A DNA stretch of 37,424 nucleotides from an uncultured Myxococcales bacterium (GCA_937949945.1 CALFEQ010000145.1:1-37424); one strand, 5' to 3'. Positions 15,625-25,153 are shown, numbered from the stretch's first letter. Notes: a model not told the origin generated them from the sequence alone. Made by a program: numbers and translations.

Positions 15625-18213
15625 TCAGCGCGCGAGGGTCCAGCCGAGCCGCAGCGGCCGTGCGTCGAGCGTGACGGGGTTCGCGGCCGTCGTGCACTCC
15701 GCCTCCTCGACGGTCTCGGCTCCGGTGACGAAGAGGTCGCCCATGGTCGTGCCGTCCTTCACCCAGCCCGAGAGGCCGAGCAGACGGCCGACGCCGTTCG
15801 AGCCGGTCTCCTGCTCGAAGGCGGCGAGGACGAACCCGCCGTCGTCGCCGAGCACGATGCCCGGGTAGCCGTTGTGGCCCGTCTGCGACGCGTAGCGATA
15901 CGCCGCCATCGGTCGCCCCGCGCCGTCGAGGTGCAGGAGCGCGGTCGCGGTCCGCCCTTGCTCCTCCAGCAGACGCACGCCGCTGCCGACGAGGAGGTAG
16001 CCGGTCTGCGGAAGCTCCGCGACGTCGGTCCCGAGGTAGTGCGCCGAGACGGCCGCTCCGAACCACGGGAACGTCGCGAACGCGAGGTTGCCTCCCGGCT
16101 CGATCCGCATGAAGAAGGCGCCGCCCATCCCGGTCCCGCCGACGACGATGAGCTCGTCGCGCTCGAAGGCCGCCTTCATCTGGCTCGGCGTGAGGTAGCG
16201 CGTCAGCTCGCAGTCGGGGTACCGGTTCGCCCAGATCGTCTCGAGCTCCCGATCGAACCGGGCGACGAGCAGATCGCCCGACGTGTCGTGACGGTATTGG
16301 CCGGAGACGAGCAGGTCGCTTCCCTTCGCGACGAGGGCCGAGAGGTCGAGCGAGCCCCCCGCGACGGCGAGCGACCGCGCATGGCGCGGGCGACCGTCGG
16401 CGGAGACGACGGCGACGACGGCGCGATCGTTGGCGGTGCACGCTTCGACGACCGCGTAGTCGCCGTTCGGGAGCCCGAGCACGCGCCGAGGCTCCGGGCT
16501 CTCGCACTCGGCCTCGGGCGGCAGCGTGTACTTCCACGATCGCCCGACGAGGCCGCGCTGGCCGATCTCCGTGAGGATGAAATCGCCGCCCTCGTAGTCG
16601 CGCGACAGCGCGCGCATGGTGCCGTCGCGGCCCGACGCGACGTCGAAGAGCGGTCCCGGGAGCGCCTTCGTCCACCGCACCGTCCCCTCGCGATCGAACT
16701 TGACGATGGTGTCCGAGCGCAGCGCCAGCGCGACGTACGTGCCGTCGATCGCGCGAGAGAGCCCGACGCGCCCGAGGGTCGCGTCGTTCGGCCGGCCCTC
16801 GACGATCGGCGCCGTGAGGTTCTCGAAGAGGGAACGCTGCCAGCGAGGGGCCGTCGGGTTCGCCAGCCTTGCGGCGTCGGGGCCCTCACCCGGCATGCGC
16901 GAGTCCGGCGTGAACGAGCAGCCGCCGGAGGCGAGCTCCCCTTCGGCGATGCTCAGCGGCGGAGACTCGATGTCGAAGAGCGTCACCGCTCCGACGATCG
17001 GCAGCTCGGGCGTGCTGACCTTGAGGCCGAAGAGAGCCTCGAGCCCGGCGACGAGGCGGTAGCAGGGATTGCGCGTGGCGTCGGCCGCCAGCTCGCCGTA
17101 GCCGCGGAGCTCGGCGTAGGGCCCGACGATCTCCCAGAGCGCGAGGCTCAATCGGGCGCCGAGCCAGGCCCTACCTCGGGCGAAGAGCGTCAGCTCGGTC
17201 GGCTTCTCGGAGACGTCGAACTTCGTCACCGACGGCGGCCGGAGATCGAACCCGCGCGTGCTCGACGCCGTGACCCCGGCGGAGATCGCGAGCTCCGCGG
17301 TCATGCCGGTCGAGAAACGCGCCGACGCCTGACCGAGCACGCCGGCCCGGATCGCGAGCGACGGCCGGATGACGATCGGCCCGGCGGGGATCGGCGGGCC
17401 GGGGATCGTGCCGAGCGTGAAGTCCCGTTCGTAGGCCAGGGCCGCGGCGCCCTCGACGTTCACGTCGACGATCCCGCGCGGGGTCACGTCGAACTTCGCC
17501 CTCAGCTCGGGCAGGAGCGACAGCGGCGTGCACGGCGGGAGCTGCCCGATGAGCAGCCCCGGCAGGTTCACGAGGCACTCCTTCACCGCGCCCGGGAGGT
17601 CCTCGATGGCGCCCCAGTCGAAGTCGAAGTCGGCGTCGTAGTCGATGCGCGCCTCGAGGCTGCCCACGACGCGGACCTGATCGTCCTTCGTCTCGCGGTT
17701 GCCGTCGGCGTCGAAGACGAGGAAGTCGACCGGCAAGCGCGCGCCGAGCGCCTGGCGCGAGGTGCCCACCGACAAGGGCTCGATGCCCGGGCTCGGCTGG
17801 AACGCCGATGCGTCGAGCGAAAAGTCCCTGCGACGCGACACGACGTGGAGCCTGCGGTACGCGAGCTGCGGCATCGCCGGCAACGTCCGGAGCTCGAGCG
17901 CATCGCCTTGCCGCTCCGCCGCCAAGACCACGCGGATCAAGCCGGCCGGCGCCGCGTCGGATGCACCGGCGACGAAGACCGTGCCGGGTCCGACGTTCGC
18001 CAGCTCGGGCGGCGCGGTGCGGAACCGGACGCGTCCGTCGGGCGTCGCGCTCTCGACGAGCGCCGCGCTCTCCGAGCTCAAGATGGCGGTGCTCGGGAAC
18101 GGGTCCGCCTCGACGAGATCGAAGTCGGACGGCCGTCCCTCGTCGGACGAGCCGCACGCGGGGCCGACGACGACGGCGATCGCGGTCAGCAGGACGAACA
18201 GAAGGCTGCGCAT
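15625..18213 (-). CDS. Large predicted lipoprotein with beta-propeller-like C-terminal half
   Basis: This 862-aa protein starts MRSLLFVLLTAIAVVVGPAC, a signal peptide with lipobox Cys at 20, so it is exported and lipid-anchored. The N-terminal half is beta-rich (VRFRTAPPEL, GTVFVAGAS and long amphipathic strands around ~250-370). From about residue 440 there are repeated blade-like motifs such as TYVALALRSDTIVKFD, GLPNGDYAVVEA and GDLLVARFDRELETIWANRY, typical of beta-propeller or delta-60-repeat proteins of myxobacteria. ATG 18213 is preceded by GGAGAGAGG. It lies between the MoxR and vWA-like genes on the same strand, 54 bp after MoxR. Whether it belongs to that system or is an insertion into it is unclear. 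No enzyme motif is visible. Confidence 0.8.
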   Translation of the reverse strand: MRSLLFVLLTAIAVVVGPACGSSDEGRPSDFDLVEADPFPSTAILSSESAALVESATPDGRVRFRTAPPELANVGPGTVFVAGASDAAPAGLIRVVLAAERQGDALELRTLPAMPQLAYRRLHVVSRRRDFSLDASAFQPSPGIEPLSVGTSRQALGARLPVDFLVFDADGNRETKDDQVRVVGSLEARIDYDADFDFDWGAIEDLPGAVKECLVNLPGLLIGQLPPCTPLSLLPELRAKFDVTPRGIVDVNVEGAAALAYERDFTLGTIPGPPIPAGPIVIRPSLAIRAGVLGQASARFSTGMTAELAISAGVTASSTRGFDLRPPSVTKFDVSEKPTELTLFARGRAWLGARLSLALWEIVGPYAELRGYGELAADATRNPCYRLVAGLEALFGLKVSTPELPIVGAVTLFDIESPPLSIAEGELASGGCSFTPDSRMPGEGPDAARLANPTAPRWQRSLFENLTAPIVEGRPNDATLGRVGLSRAIDGTYVALALRSDTIVKFDREGTVRWTKALPGPLFDVASGRDGTMRALSRDYEGGDFILTEIGQRGLVGRSWKYTLPPEAECESPEPRRVLGLPNGDYAVVEACTANDRAVVAVVSADGRPRHARSLAVAGGSLDLSALVAKGSDLLVSGQYRHDTSGDLLVARFDRELETIWANRYPDCELTRYLTPSQMKAAFERDELIVVGGTGMGGAFFMRIEPGGNLAFATFPWFGAAVSAHYLGTDVAELPQTGYLLVGSGVRLLEEQGRTATALLHLDGAGRPMAAYRYASQTGHNGYPGIVLGDDGGFVLAAFEQETGSNGVGRLLGLSGWVKDGTTMGDLFVTGAETVEEAECTTAANPVTLDARPLRLGWTLAR

Positions 18214-18267
18214 GACGGCCGCCTCTCTCCGCCGGATCCGGCACGGAGGCAAGCCCAGCGACGGCGG

Positions 18268-19344
18268 TCACGCCCCGGACCGCTCGACCGACAGGCCGAG
18301 GAGCTGCGGCACCTTGGTCTCGAGGAGATCGATTTCGTCGCGCGTCTCACCGAGATACGACAGGAGCGACAGGTCCTCGCGCTCGACGGTTCCGCCGTGG
18401 AGGAGCCATGCCCGCGTGCGGAGCAGCCGATACAGCTTGATGATCTTCCGGTCGCTGACGAAGACGTCGTCCTCGCGGGCGAGCGTCTTGAGGACGCGGC
18501 GGAGCTCGCGCAACAGATCGTCCTTGAAGTACACGTCGCGATCGCTCACGACCTCGCCGCCGGGCCCGGTCTGCTCCTTCGCCATCGTCAGCGTCAGGTA
18601 GCGGTTCGCCTTGAGGAAGTCCTCGAGGGAGGCGTGTCCCTCGGCCCACGGCTTCTGGTTCGTCTCGCGCCAGGACTGCATGCGCAGCCCCATGTCGATC
18701 AGCTGGACGAAGTGATCGTCCTGCACGGAGCGGCACGCCGCCTTGAGACAGAAGCGGTCCTTGAGCGCGGCGAGCTCGGCGTGCTCCGGGATCTCGTTGG
18801 TCGCGGCGAAGAGGATCTTGAGGCGCACCGGCTGGGGGAGGCCGTCCTGGTAGAACTTCTTCTCGTTGATGATCGTGAGCAGCGCGTTGAGGATCGCCGA
18901 GTTGCTCTTGAAGATCTCGTCGAGGAAGACGAGCCGCGCGGTCGGCAGCTTGCCGCGCTCCCGTCGCACGTAGCGGCCTTCGCGGAGGAGGTTGATGTCG
19001 ATCGGCCCGAGGACCTCCGACGGCTCCGTGAAACGCGTCAGCATGTACTCGAAGTAGTCGCCTTCCTCGAGACCGAGCGCGTCCTTGAACTTGAGGACGA
19101 GATCGCTCTTGGCGGTGCCGGGCGGTCCCACGAGGAGCAGGGGCTCCTGCGCCACCGCGGAGATCGTCATCAGATCGATCAGGGACTGCTTGCCGACGAA
19201 GAACCGACCGAGCGCCAACCGGAAGCGGTTGATCCGCTCGCGAACGGCGGCCGCCTCCTTCTCGAGCGCGGAGAGCGGCATGTCGAGGACGCGGTCGAGC
19301 GGATCGGCCGTCTGGGTATCGGTCTTCGAGGTCGCGGTCGTCAT
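18268..19344 (-). CDS. MoxR-type AAA+ ATPase
   Basis: This 358-aa ATPase of the MoxR family works with vWA partners as a chaperone-like remodeller. Visible parts are the lead-in FRLALGRFFVGKQSLIDLM, Walker A GPPGTAKS (73-80), a DYFEYMLTRFTEPSEVLGPID segment typical of MoxR, Walker B LVFLDEI (138-144), sensor ATNEIPEH, and a helical lid with DRFCLKAACRSVQ. A C-terminal winged-helix-like region follows (DVFVSDRKIIKLYRLLRTRAWL). ATG 19344 fits the family. The gene lies 29 bp after the large two-part gene and 54 bp before the lipoprotein gene, all on the same strand. Together with the FtsH and vWA-like genes it defines the ternary system. Confidence 0.93.
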   Translation of the reverse strand: MTTATSKTDTQTADPLDRVLDMPLSALEKEAAAVRERINRFRLALGRFFVGKQSLIDLMTISAVAQEPLLLVGPPGTAKSDLVLKFKDALGLEEGDYFEYMLTRFTEPSEVLGPIDINLLREGRYVRRERGKLPTARLVFLDEIFKSNSAILNALLTIINEKKFYQDGLPQPVRLKILFAATNEIPEHAELAALKDRFCLKAACRSVQDDHFVQLIDMGLRMQSWRETNQKPWAEGHASLEDFLKANRYLTLTMAKEQTGPGGEVVSDRDVYFKDDLLRELRRVLKTLAREDDVFVSDRKIIKLYRLLRTRAWLLHGGTVEREDLSLLSYLGETRDEIDLLETKVPQLLGLSVERSGA

Positions 19345-19373
19345 GTCTCTCGTGTACCCATCTTGTCGCGTCG

Positions 19374-22300
19374 TCAGCGCGAAAGGTCGCGGTGGATGCG
19401 GCGCCGGACGAGGTACTCGTCCTCGTCGAGGAAGCGGCGGGCCACGTGATCGATGGCGAGGTCGTCGCTGACGTAGCCGAGGACCAGGGCCTCCATGAAG
19501 TCGAGCACCGACAAGCACACGTGGCTGTTGGTGTTGAAGCTGTCGGTGACGACGTCGAGCCTCTTCGGCAGCTCGTCGAGGCCCGCCAGGGCGTACTCGA
19601 GCGGGGCGGCGCCGAGCGCGCGCGCGAGCGTCCGCGTGATCTGCAGCCTCGCCGGCATCGGGAGCTCGCCTGCGAGGACGGTGAGGGCCTCCTCGAACAC
19701 CGGGCGTGCGCGATCCATCTCGCCGAGATACGCCAGCGCCGCCGCCGTGTGGAGGCGCGCGACGAGGTGCGGCGTGCCATCGCCGTGTGCGGCCTGCTGG
19801 AGCGCGCCGAGCAGCCGTCGGGCCTCGTCGCGGAGGCCGAAGCGCCGTAGCGTACGCAGCATCCCGGACGCGAGCGGCGCGATCTCCGCGGCGTCGTCCG
19901 GACCTACCGCCCCGACGATGGGCTCCAGCATTCCGAAGACGTTGCGCGCGAGCCGCTCTTCGCCGAGGAGGCCGGCGAGCATGAGCGCCTCCTCGTAGAG
20001 CTGCACGCGGCGGATCGGCGGGACGTCGCCGACGTTCCCGACGAGCGCCTCGAGGTGCGCGATCGCCTGCTCGCGCGAGATCATCGGGAAGAAGTCCATC
20101 GCGCCGTCGTAGAGACGCGCGCGCTCCTCCGGGTCGCTCGCGCGGGCCTTCGCGAGGATCGCCGCGACGCGCTCCTCGACGACTGCGCGCTCCGTCTCGC
20201 CGCGGAGCTCGGCGAACTCGGGGCCGAGTGGATCCGCCTCGCCGCGCTGGAAGGCCATGATCGGATCGAGACGCTCCTGGGGCTCGAGGACCTTCGAGCA
20301 CTGGCGCACGCGATCGACCTTGTAGCGATCGAGCCTCGCGAGCGTGTTGAGCCCCGCCGACACCTCGGGGGGGAGCGGCGTCTGCGGCGGCAGCCCTTCG
20401 ATCGCCTGCGCGATGCGCGCCACGTAGCCGCGCGAGAGCAGGTCGTGGATCGGATCCCTCGGCAACGCCTTCACCGCCGCGTCGCGGAGCTCGACGGCGC
20501 GATCGATGCGTCCGAGCCGCGCCGCTCCGTACGCCACGACGAAGCGGACGTAGGCCCCCGTGAGCCTCGGATCGGCCTCCGTGACCGAGCGCTTGCGCTT
20601 CGTCTTCTCGAAGGCCTCGACCAGCCCGTCGAGCCTGCGGGCGATGAGGTCCGTCTGCGCGGCGTCGCGCCCCGCGCCCGCACGGCGCACGAACGACGGC
20701 ACGTCGCGCTCGAGCGACAAGCCGCGGTGGACCCTCGCGAGGAGCCGATCGCGCGCCCGAGCGAGACCGAGCCGATCGCCGCCGACGAGGTGCGCGAGGG
20801 CGACGCGCGCGAGCCACTCCGTGCGCACGTCGAGGTCGTGCGCGTGCCGGTCGAGCCACAAAGATGCCTCCGGCGCGCGTTCGCGCAGCACGGGGTCGCC
20901 TCCGTGGACGAGCTCCACGGCCAGCGCGCGGACGTGCTCGCGGGTGGGCCTCTCGAGCGCGAGGAGCGTCGCGGCCGAGGCGCCCTCGACGAGCGCGCGC
21001 TCGGCGTCGCGCCACGCGTCCAGCACCGGGTGCCGCTCGCCGGGCGGCACCTCCCAGGCGACGCGCACCCAGCAGAGCGACGCATCGTGCGCGCGCCCGA
21101 GGCTCCGGTTCAGTGAGGCCATCCGCTCCCAGAGCGCGACGCGCGCCGGATCGTCGAGCGAGGCGTCGAGGGCGAGGAACTCCTTCTCGACCGCCGCGAG
21201 CCGTTCGGCCGCCGCGCTCGACGCGACCTGCGCCGCCGTGAGCGTCACCCTCTCCGGCGTCCGTTCGCGCGCCGCGCGCCCGCGCGGCGTGTTCCTCGTC
21301 GTCGTCGCCGTGGCGGGTGTCGCCACGCGCGTCGGCGGCCGCGGAGACGCCGGCGGAGCGGCGGGCTCGGGCCTCGCCGGCTCGTACGGCTGGTACACCT
21401 CCGTGAGGTCGACGCCCACGAAGGCAGCGAAGTCGAACGTCGCCGCCTTCACCCACGGCACGAGGGCCGATGCGTTCGTGTCGATGACGTACTCGACCCA
21501 ATCGGAGAGCGGGCGGAACGCCTCGTCCGCGACGCGCTCCACCTGGAAGCGCCCGCCGTCGAGCGGCCGGAGCCAGACGACGTCGTCGGGGTTCGGGACG
21601 AGCAGGTCACGGACACGCTCGCGCCGGAGCGGCGGCTCGAGCGTCGCGCCGCAGGGAAGGAAGAGGTTGGCGATCGATGAATGCTCGCGATAGTCCTCGC
21701 CGTCGATCTCGAGGGTCGTCCTCGCGCCCGCGCGCATGCGCAGGACCATGATCGTCGCGTCTCCCTCCCGACACGCGGAGAAGAGGAGCGCGCGGACGTC
21801 CTTCTCGGGCAAGCTCGTGACCAGTCGCTCGATCTTCTTCGCCGCGTCCTCGCGGATCACCCAGAGGGAGGGCGCATCGAGCGACGCGGCACGAGTGAGC
21901 CGGAGCGACACGCGAAGCCGCGGCGGCTCGCCGGGCGAGAGCTCGCGTCGCTCGCCGCCGGCGGGCACCGAGAGGTCGACGAGGGAGTAGACGTCCTCGT
22001 ACGTGCCGTCGGCGACCAGCGTGAAGGAAGCGCCGCGGCTCGACTCCCGTGCGCCGGCGGGCGAGACGAGCAGGATGCTCCCCGGCTCCGGCCTCAAGAA
22101 GCGAGCGAAGGGATGCTCCCAGCCGATCTCGACCCAGACCCAGTCCTGCCCTCGCGGCGCCTGCACGAACGCGCGCACGCCCGTCTCGGAGTCCGTCGCG
22201 CGGAGGAGCGTGTAATAGGGCGGCTCCGACGCGCGGAGCAGGAAGCCCTGGGGCGTCGAACGCCACTCGAGCCGATCGCAGCCGAGTCGCAAGAGCTCGC

Positions 22301-22637
22301 CCGCGAGCTCGACGAAGGCGGCGCCGTTCGGGACGAGGAAGAGGACCTGCGCGAGGTCGACGTCGGTCTCTCGCGCGCGCACGAGACCGACGATCTCCGC
22401 CCAGCATCGGACGTCCGCTGCGCTCGGCGACGTGACGCCCGCGCCGAGGCGCCCGATGCCGGCGGCGGCGAGCCGCTTCATCGCCTCCGCGGGGACGGCC
22501 CTCGCGGGCGCAACGACGATCCCGCCGGTTTCGTCCCGCCAGGTGCGAGCCGGCGCCCGAAGGACGTCCTCCGGTACGAGGCCGGAGGTGATGCTGAAGC
22601 GGAGCGCCTCTTCACTCTCGAATCGCAGAACGCTCAA
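19374..22637 (-). CDS. Large ternary-system protein of unknown function (~1087 aa)
   Basis: This cytoplasmic protein is built in two halves. Residues ~1-400 are mixed alpha/beta (LRFESEEALRFSITSGLVP, VLFLVPNGAAFVELAGELL, WVWVEIGWEHPFARFL). A Pro/Ala/Thr linker spans ~410-460. The rest (~460-1087) is an alpha-helical repeat scaffold with TPR/ARM-like helices (LYEEALMLAGLLGEERLARNVFG, RPVFEEALTVLAGEL). No catalytic motif is seen. It probably acts as an adaptor, substrate or effector in the FtsH-vWA-MoxR set; proteins of this kind have 'FtsH ternary system domain' names in public annotation, from memory. The start is unsettled. TTG 22637 is taken here, and GTGs at 22685 and 22691 are alternatives. 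A better-looking ATG frame at 22671 runs into a stop at 22612 (see separate entry). Confidence 0.7.
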   Translation of the reverse strand: MSVLRFESEEALRFSITSGLVPEDVLRAPARTWRDETGGIVVAPARAVPAEAMKRLAAAGIGRLGAGVTSPSAADVRCWAEIVGLVRARETDVDLAQVLFLVPNGAAFVELAGELLRLGCDRLEWRSTPQGFLLRASEPPYYTLLRATDSETGVRAFVQAPRGQDWVWVEIGWEHPFARFLRPEPGSILLVSPAGARESSRGASFTLVADGTYEDVYSLVDLSVPAGGERRELSPGEPPRLRVSLRLTRAASLDAPSLWVIREDAAKKIERLVTSLPEKDVRALLFSACREGDATIMVLRMRAGARTTLEIDGEDYREHSSIANLFLPCGATLEPPLRRERVRDLLVPNPDDVVWLRPLDGGRFQVERVADEAFRPLSDWVEYVIDTNASALVPWVKAATFDFAAFVGVDLTEVYQPYEPARPEPAAPPASPRPPTRVATPATATTTRNTPRGRAARERTPERVTLTAAQVASSAAAERLAAVEKEFLALDASLDDPARVALWERMASLNRSLGRAHDASLCWVRVAWEVPPGERHPVLDAWRDAERALVEGASAATLLALERPTREHVRALAVELVHGGDPVLRERAPEASLWLDRHAHDLDVRTEWLARVALAHLVGGDRLGLARARDRLLARVHRGLSLERDVPSFVRRAGAGRDAAQTDLIARRLDGLVEAFEKTKRKRSVTEADPRLTGAYVRFVVAYGAARLGRIDRAVELRDAAVKALPRDPIHDLLSRGYVARIAQAIEGLPPQTPLPPEVSAGLNTLARLDRYKVDRVRQCSKVLEPQERLDPIMAFQRGEADPLGPEFAELRGETERAVVEERVAAILAKARASDPEERARLYDGAMDFFPMISREQAIAHLEALVGNVGDVPPIRRVQLYEEALMLAGLLGEERLARNVFGMLEPIVGAVGPDDAAEIAPLASGMLRTLRRFGLRDEARRLLGALQQAAHGDGTPHLVARLHTAAALAYLGEMDRARPVFEEALTVLAGELPMPARLQITRTLARALGAAPLEYALAGLDELPKRLDVVTDSFNTNSHVCLSVLDFMEALVLGYVSDDLAIDHVARRFLDEDEYLVRRRIHRDLSR

Positions 22638-22671
22638 GGCCGTCCGCCGTCCGCTGGATGAGTTCGAGCAT
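22612..22671 (-). CDS. Short frame overlapping the start of the large protein: leader peptide or frameshifted N-terminus
   Basis: ATG 22671 begins MLELIQRTADGLERSAIRE and stops at TGA 22612, overlapping the first codons of the main frame. Its codons end in G/C far more consistently than those of the main frame over the same bases. That suggests that the true N-terminus starts here and shifts frame near 22625-22635, giving LELIQRTADGLERS joined to VLRFESEEALRF. The alternatives are a genuine 19-aa leader that couples translation to the TTG start, or a sequencing error. Confidence 0.35.
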   Translation of the reverse strand: MLELIQRTADGLERSAIRE

Positions 22672-22728
22672 AAGGCGAAGCGCACGCGCACGGGAGAGCG
22701 TCGGCGCCCACGCCGTCCGCCGCGTGGA

Positions 22729-23001
22729 TCAGCGGCCCTGCCCCGTGGCCTTTCTCTCCGCGGCCTCTTCCGCCCGTTGTCCCTGCGGGACGCTTCCCTT
22801 CTGGGTCGCTCCTTCCCGCTCGACGACGATGGTGTCGCCCGGCTTCGCGAGCCCGCCCTCGAAGAGCTTCTCCACGATCTCCCGATGGGCCTCCTCGTGC
22901 TCGTGCGGCAACGCGTCGGCGTCGCTCGTGTAGCTGACCGTGATCGTGCGCTTGCCGGTGGCGGGGTCCACCGAGAGCTTGAGCGTCGCCGTGCTAGCCA
23001 T
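22729..23001 (-). CDS. Small ternary-system protein (90 aa)
   Basis: The protein begins MASTATLKLSVDPATGKRTI and has a beta-strand pair followed by a charged helical segment (HEHEEAHREIVEKLFEGGL), then another strand (GDTIVVERE) and a disordered Gln/Glu/Lys tail. The motif SYTSDADALPHEHEEAHREIV has three His in a row of acidic residues and might bind metal, but this is a guess. Its ATG overlaps the FtsH-like gene's TAG by 8 bp, so co-translation is likely. It resembles small proteins that accompany the FtsH-vWA-MoxR set; I cannot assign a named domain. About 90 bp separate its stop from the next gene. Confidence 0.8.
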   Translation of the reverse strand: MASTATLKLSVDPATGKRTITVSYTSDADALPHEHEEAHREIVEKLFEGGLAKPGDTIVVEREGATQKGSVPQGQRAEEAAERKATGQGR

Positions 23002-25153
23002 CCGTCCCCTCCTCCTGCGCTCGATCGTCGCCGTTCTTTCGTGCGAGCCGCTTGCTCGCCGTCGTCGGAAGCAGGTCCGCGAACGCGGCGCGATCGAGGA
23101 CCTTCCGCTCCAGCAAGAGATCGCGGAGCGCGACGACGAGCTCGCGCCGCTCCGTCAGGATGCGCTGCGCGCGCTGACGCTGCTCCTCGAGGATGGAGAG
23201 CACGGCCTTGTCGATCGCCTCGAGCGACGCATCCGACGGGCGCCGATCGCGGTGAGGCGGGCCGATCGGCGCATAGCGGCGCACGCCGACGGCGTCTCCG
23301 CCCATGCCGAGCTCCTCGACCAGCGCGCGTGCGAGGATCGTCGCGCGCTCGAGGTCGTGGCTCGATCCGATCGAGAGATCCTCGCACAAGAGCACCTCGG
23401 CCTCGCGACCACCCATGAGGACGCAGATGCTGTCGAGCATCTGGCCGCGCGTCGTGACGTAGCGATGCGCCGGATCCGCGTACTGGACGAAGCCGAGCGC
23501 ACCGGCGAGGTCCCCCTGGATCGAGATGCGGTCGATCGGCGGGGCGTTCTCGCAGAACAATGCACACACCGCATGCCCCGCCTCGTGGGTGGCGATTACG
23601 CGCTCCTCCGCCTTCGTCAGCTCGGGCCGCTCGAGATACGCGGACAGCGCCTTCTCGACGTCGGCGACCTCCGTCGCGTCGTCCCGGCCGGTGCGCAGGC
23701 GCTCGCGGGCGATCTGCCTGCAGAGCGCCTGGATGTGGTCGCCGCTGTAGCGGGAGTCCGTCCCCTCGACGAGGTCGCCGGTGCGCTTGACGGCGTAGTC
23801 GATCGCCCTCGGGCTCATCTTCAGCCCGAGCTTCCTGTCGTGGATGGCGAAGATCGCGCGGCGATCGTCCGGATCCGGATACGGGATGTGGAGGTGGAAC
23901 TCGAAGCGTCCGGGACGTAGCAGCGCGTGGTCCAGCGACTCGACGAAGTTCGTCGTGCCGACGACGAAGACGAGCTCCTCCTTCCGGAAACCATCCATCT
24001 CCGTGAGGAGCTGGTTCACCATCGAGTGCTCGACGCCGGAGCCGGTGAAGGTCCCGCGCGCCGCCGCGAACGAGTCGAGCTCGTCGAAGACGATGACGCT
24101 CGGGGCGCTCTGACGGGCCTTGAGGAAGACCTGGCGGAGGTTCTCCTCGCTCTCGCCGACCCACTTGCTCTTGAGCTCCGGCCCGCTGACGACGATGACC
24201 GCCGCGCCGAGCGCCGTCGCCATCGCCTTCGCGAAGAGCGTCTTGCCCGTCCCGGGCGGCCCCCAGAAGATCATGCCGCGCGGAACGAGCGCCTCGATCC
24301 GTTTGATCGCCTCGGGATCGTCGAGCGTCGCCTTCTGCGCGAGGATGTCGAGGATCTCCGCCTTCAGGCGCGCTTTGACCTTCCCGTAGCCGCCGATGTC
24401 CGCGTCGAGGTCGACGTGGGGCATCTCGAAGGAGCTCTGGAGCGTCGCCCTGCGGAGCTGATCGAGCGCCGCGCGCGGGTTCTCCGGGTAGTCGACGCCG
24501 TCGAGCGCGGACAGGAGCCGCCGCAGGCGGACGGCGTTCACGCCCGAGACGTACTTGTAGAGCTCGTAAGGATCGAAGCCGCGTCCGAGCTTGCGCGCCT
24601 CCTTCTGCGTGACGAGGTAGCGGAGCCGCTCACGGCGGACGCCGAGGATGCTCTCGTGATGCGCGAAGAGGTTGGTGATGACCTTCGGCACCGGGAAGGA
24701 CGGATCCTTGAACCCGAGCCAGAGGATCTGGGGGTTCTCGTAGAGCAGCGGGATGACCTCGCGCGCCTCGGCGGTCAGCCCCCCGGAGGACGACGTGAGC
24801 AGGTCGAGATGCGGCAAGACCACGACGCGCTCTCCCACCGGCCCACGCACGGCGTCGCGGAGCTGGGAGATCATCGTCCCCATCACCCCCTGCAGCATCT
24901 CCGGCGGCGCGTCCGGCGCGGGCCGCCCGTCGAGATAGGCGCAGAGGAGATCGCGCTTCTTCAAGCGGTTGCGAATGGCCGCGTAGAAATAGGGAACGAG
25001 CTCCTTGTCGCACTCCACCATCACGGGGAGCCGGGCGACGAGCGCCTGCTCGACGCGCGCGAGCTCCTGCGGGTACGCGGCTTCGACGGCCGCGCCGACG
25101 CTCAGCTCGAGGGGCAACTCCGACTCGGGGACGATCCTCGACGACACGCTCAC
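22994..25153 (-). CDS. Soluble FtsH-like AAA+/M41 zinc metalloprotease
   Basis: This 719-aa ATP-dependent protease has Walker A GPPGTGKT (298-305), Walker B VIVFDEL, ALLRPGRFEFHL second-region motif, zinc motif HEAGH (523-527), and SSHDLERAT with the third zinc ligand. All catalytic parts look intact. Unlike housekeeping FtsH, the N-terminus carries no transmembrane helices. Instead ~250 residues resemble a decayed AAA-like domain (RVVVLPHLDLL, ILWLGFKDPSFPVPKVITNL) without Walker A. The protein should therefore act in the cytoplasm. GTG 25153 overlaps the upstream stop by 4 bp (GTGA). It forms the proteolytic arm of the FtsH-vWA-MoxR set. Confidence 0.93.
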   Translation of the reverse strand: MSVSSRIVPESELPLELSVGAAVEAAYPQELARVEQALVARLPVMVECDKELVPYFYAAIRNRLKKRDLLCAYLDGRPAPDAPPEMLQGVMGTMISQLRDAVRGPVGERVVVLPHLDLLTSSSGGLTAEAREVIPLLYENPQILWLGFKDPSFPVPKVITNLFAHHESILGVRRERLRYLVTQKEARKLGRGFDPYELYKYVSGVNAVRLRRLLSALDGVDYPENPRAALDQLRRATLQSSFEMPHVDLDADIGGYGKVKARLKAEILDILAQKATLDDPEAIKRIEALVPRGMIFWGPPGTGKTLFAKAMATALGAAVIVVSGPELKSKWVGESEENLRQVFLKARQSAPSVIVFDELDSFAAARGTFTGSGVEHSMVNQLLTEMDGFRKEELVFVVGTTNFVESLDHALLRPGRFEFHLHIPYPDPDDRRAIFAIHDRKLGLKMSPRAIDYAVKRTGDLVEGTDSRYSGDHIQALCRQIARERLRTGRDDATEVADVEKALSAYLERPELTKAEERVIATHEAGHAVCALFCENAPPIDRISIQGDLAGALGFVQYADPAHRYVTTRGQMLDSICVLMGGREAEVLLCEDLSIGSSHDLERATILARALVEELGMGGDAVGVRRYAPIGPPHRDRRPSDASLEAIDKAVLSILEEQRQRAQRILTERRELVVALRDLLLERKVLDRAAFADLLPTTASKRLARKNGDDRAQEEGTDG

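Noticed and set aside
15874..19449. Very long plus-strand open frame (1191 codons)
   Set aside because: It covers the lipoprotein and MoxR genes in antisense and consists of low-information Arg/Glu/Ala sequence.
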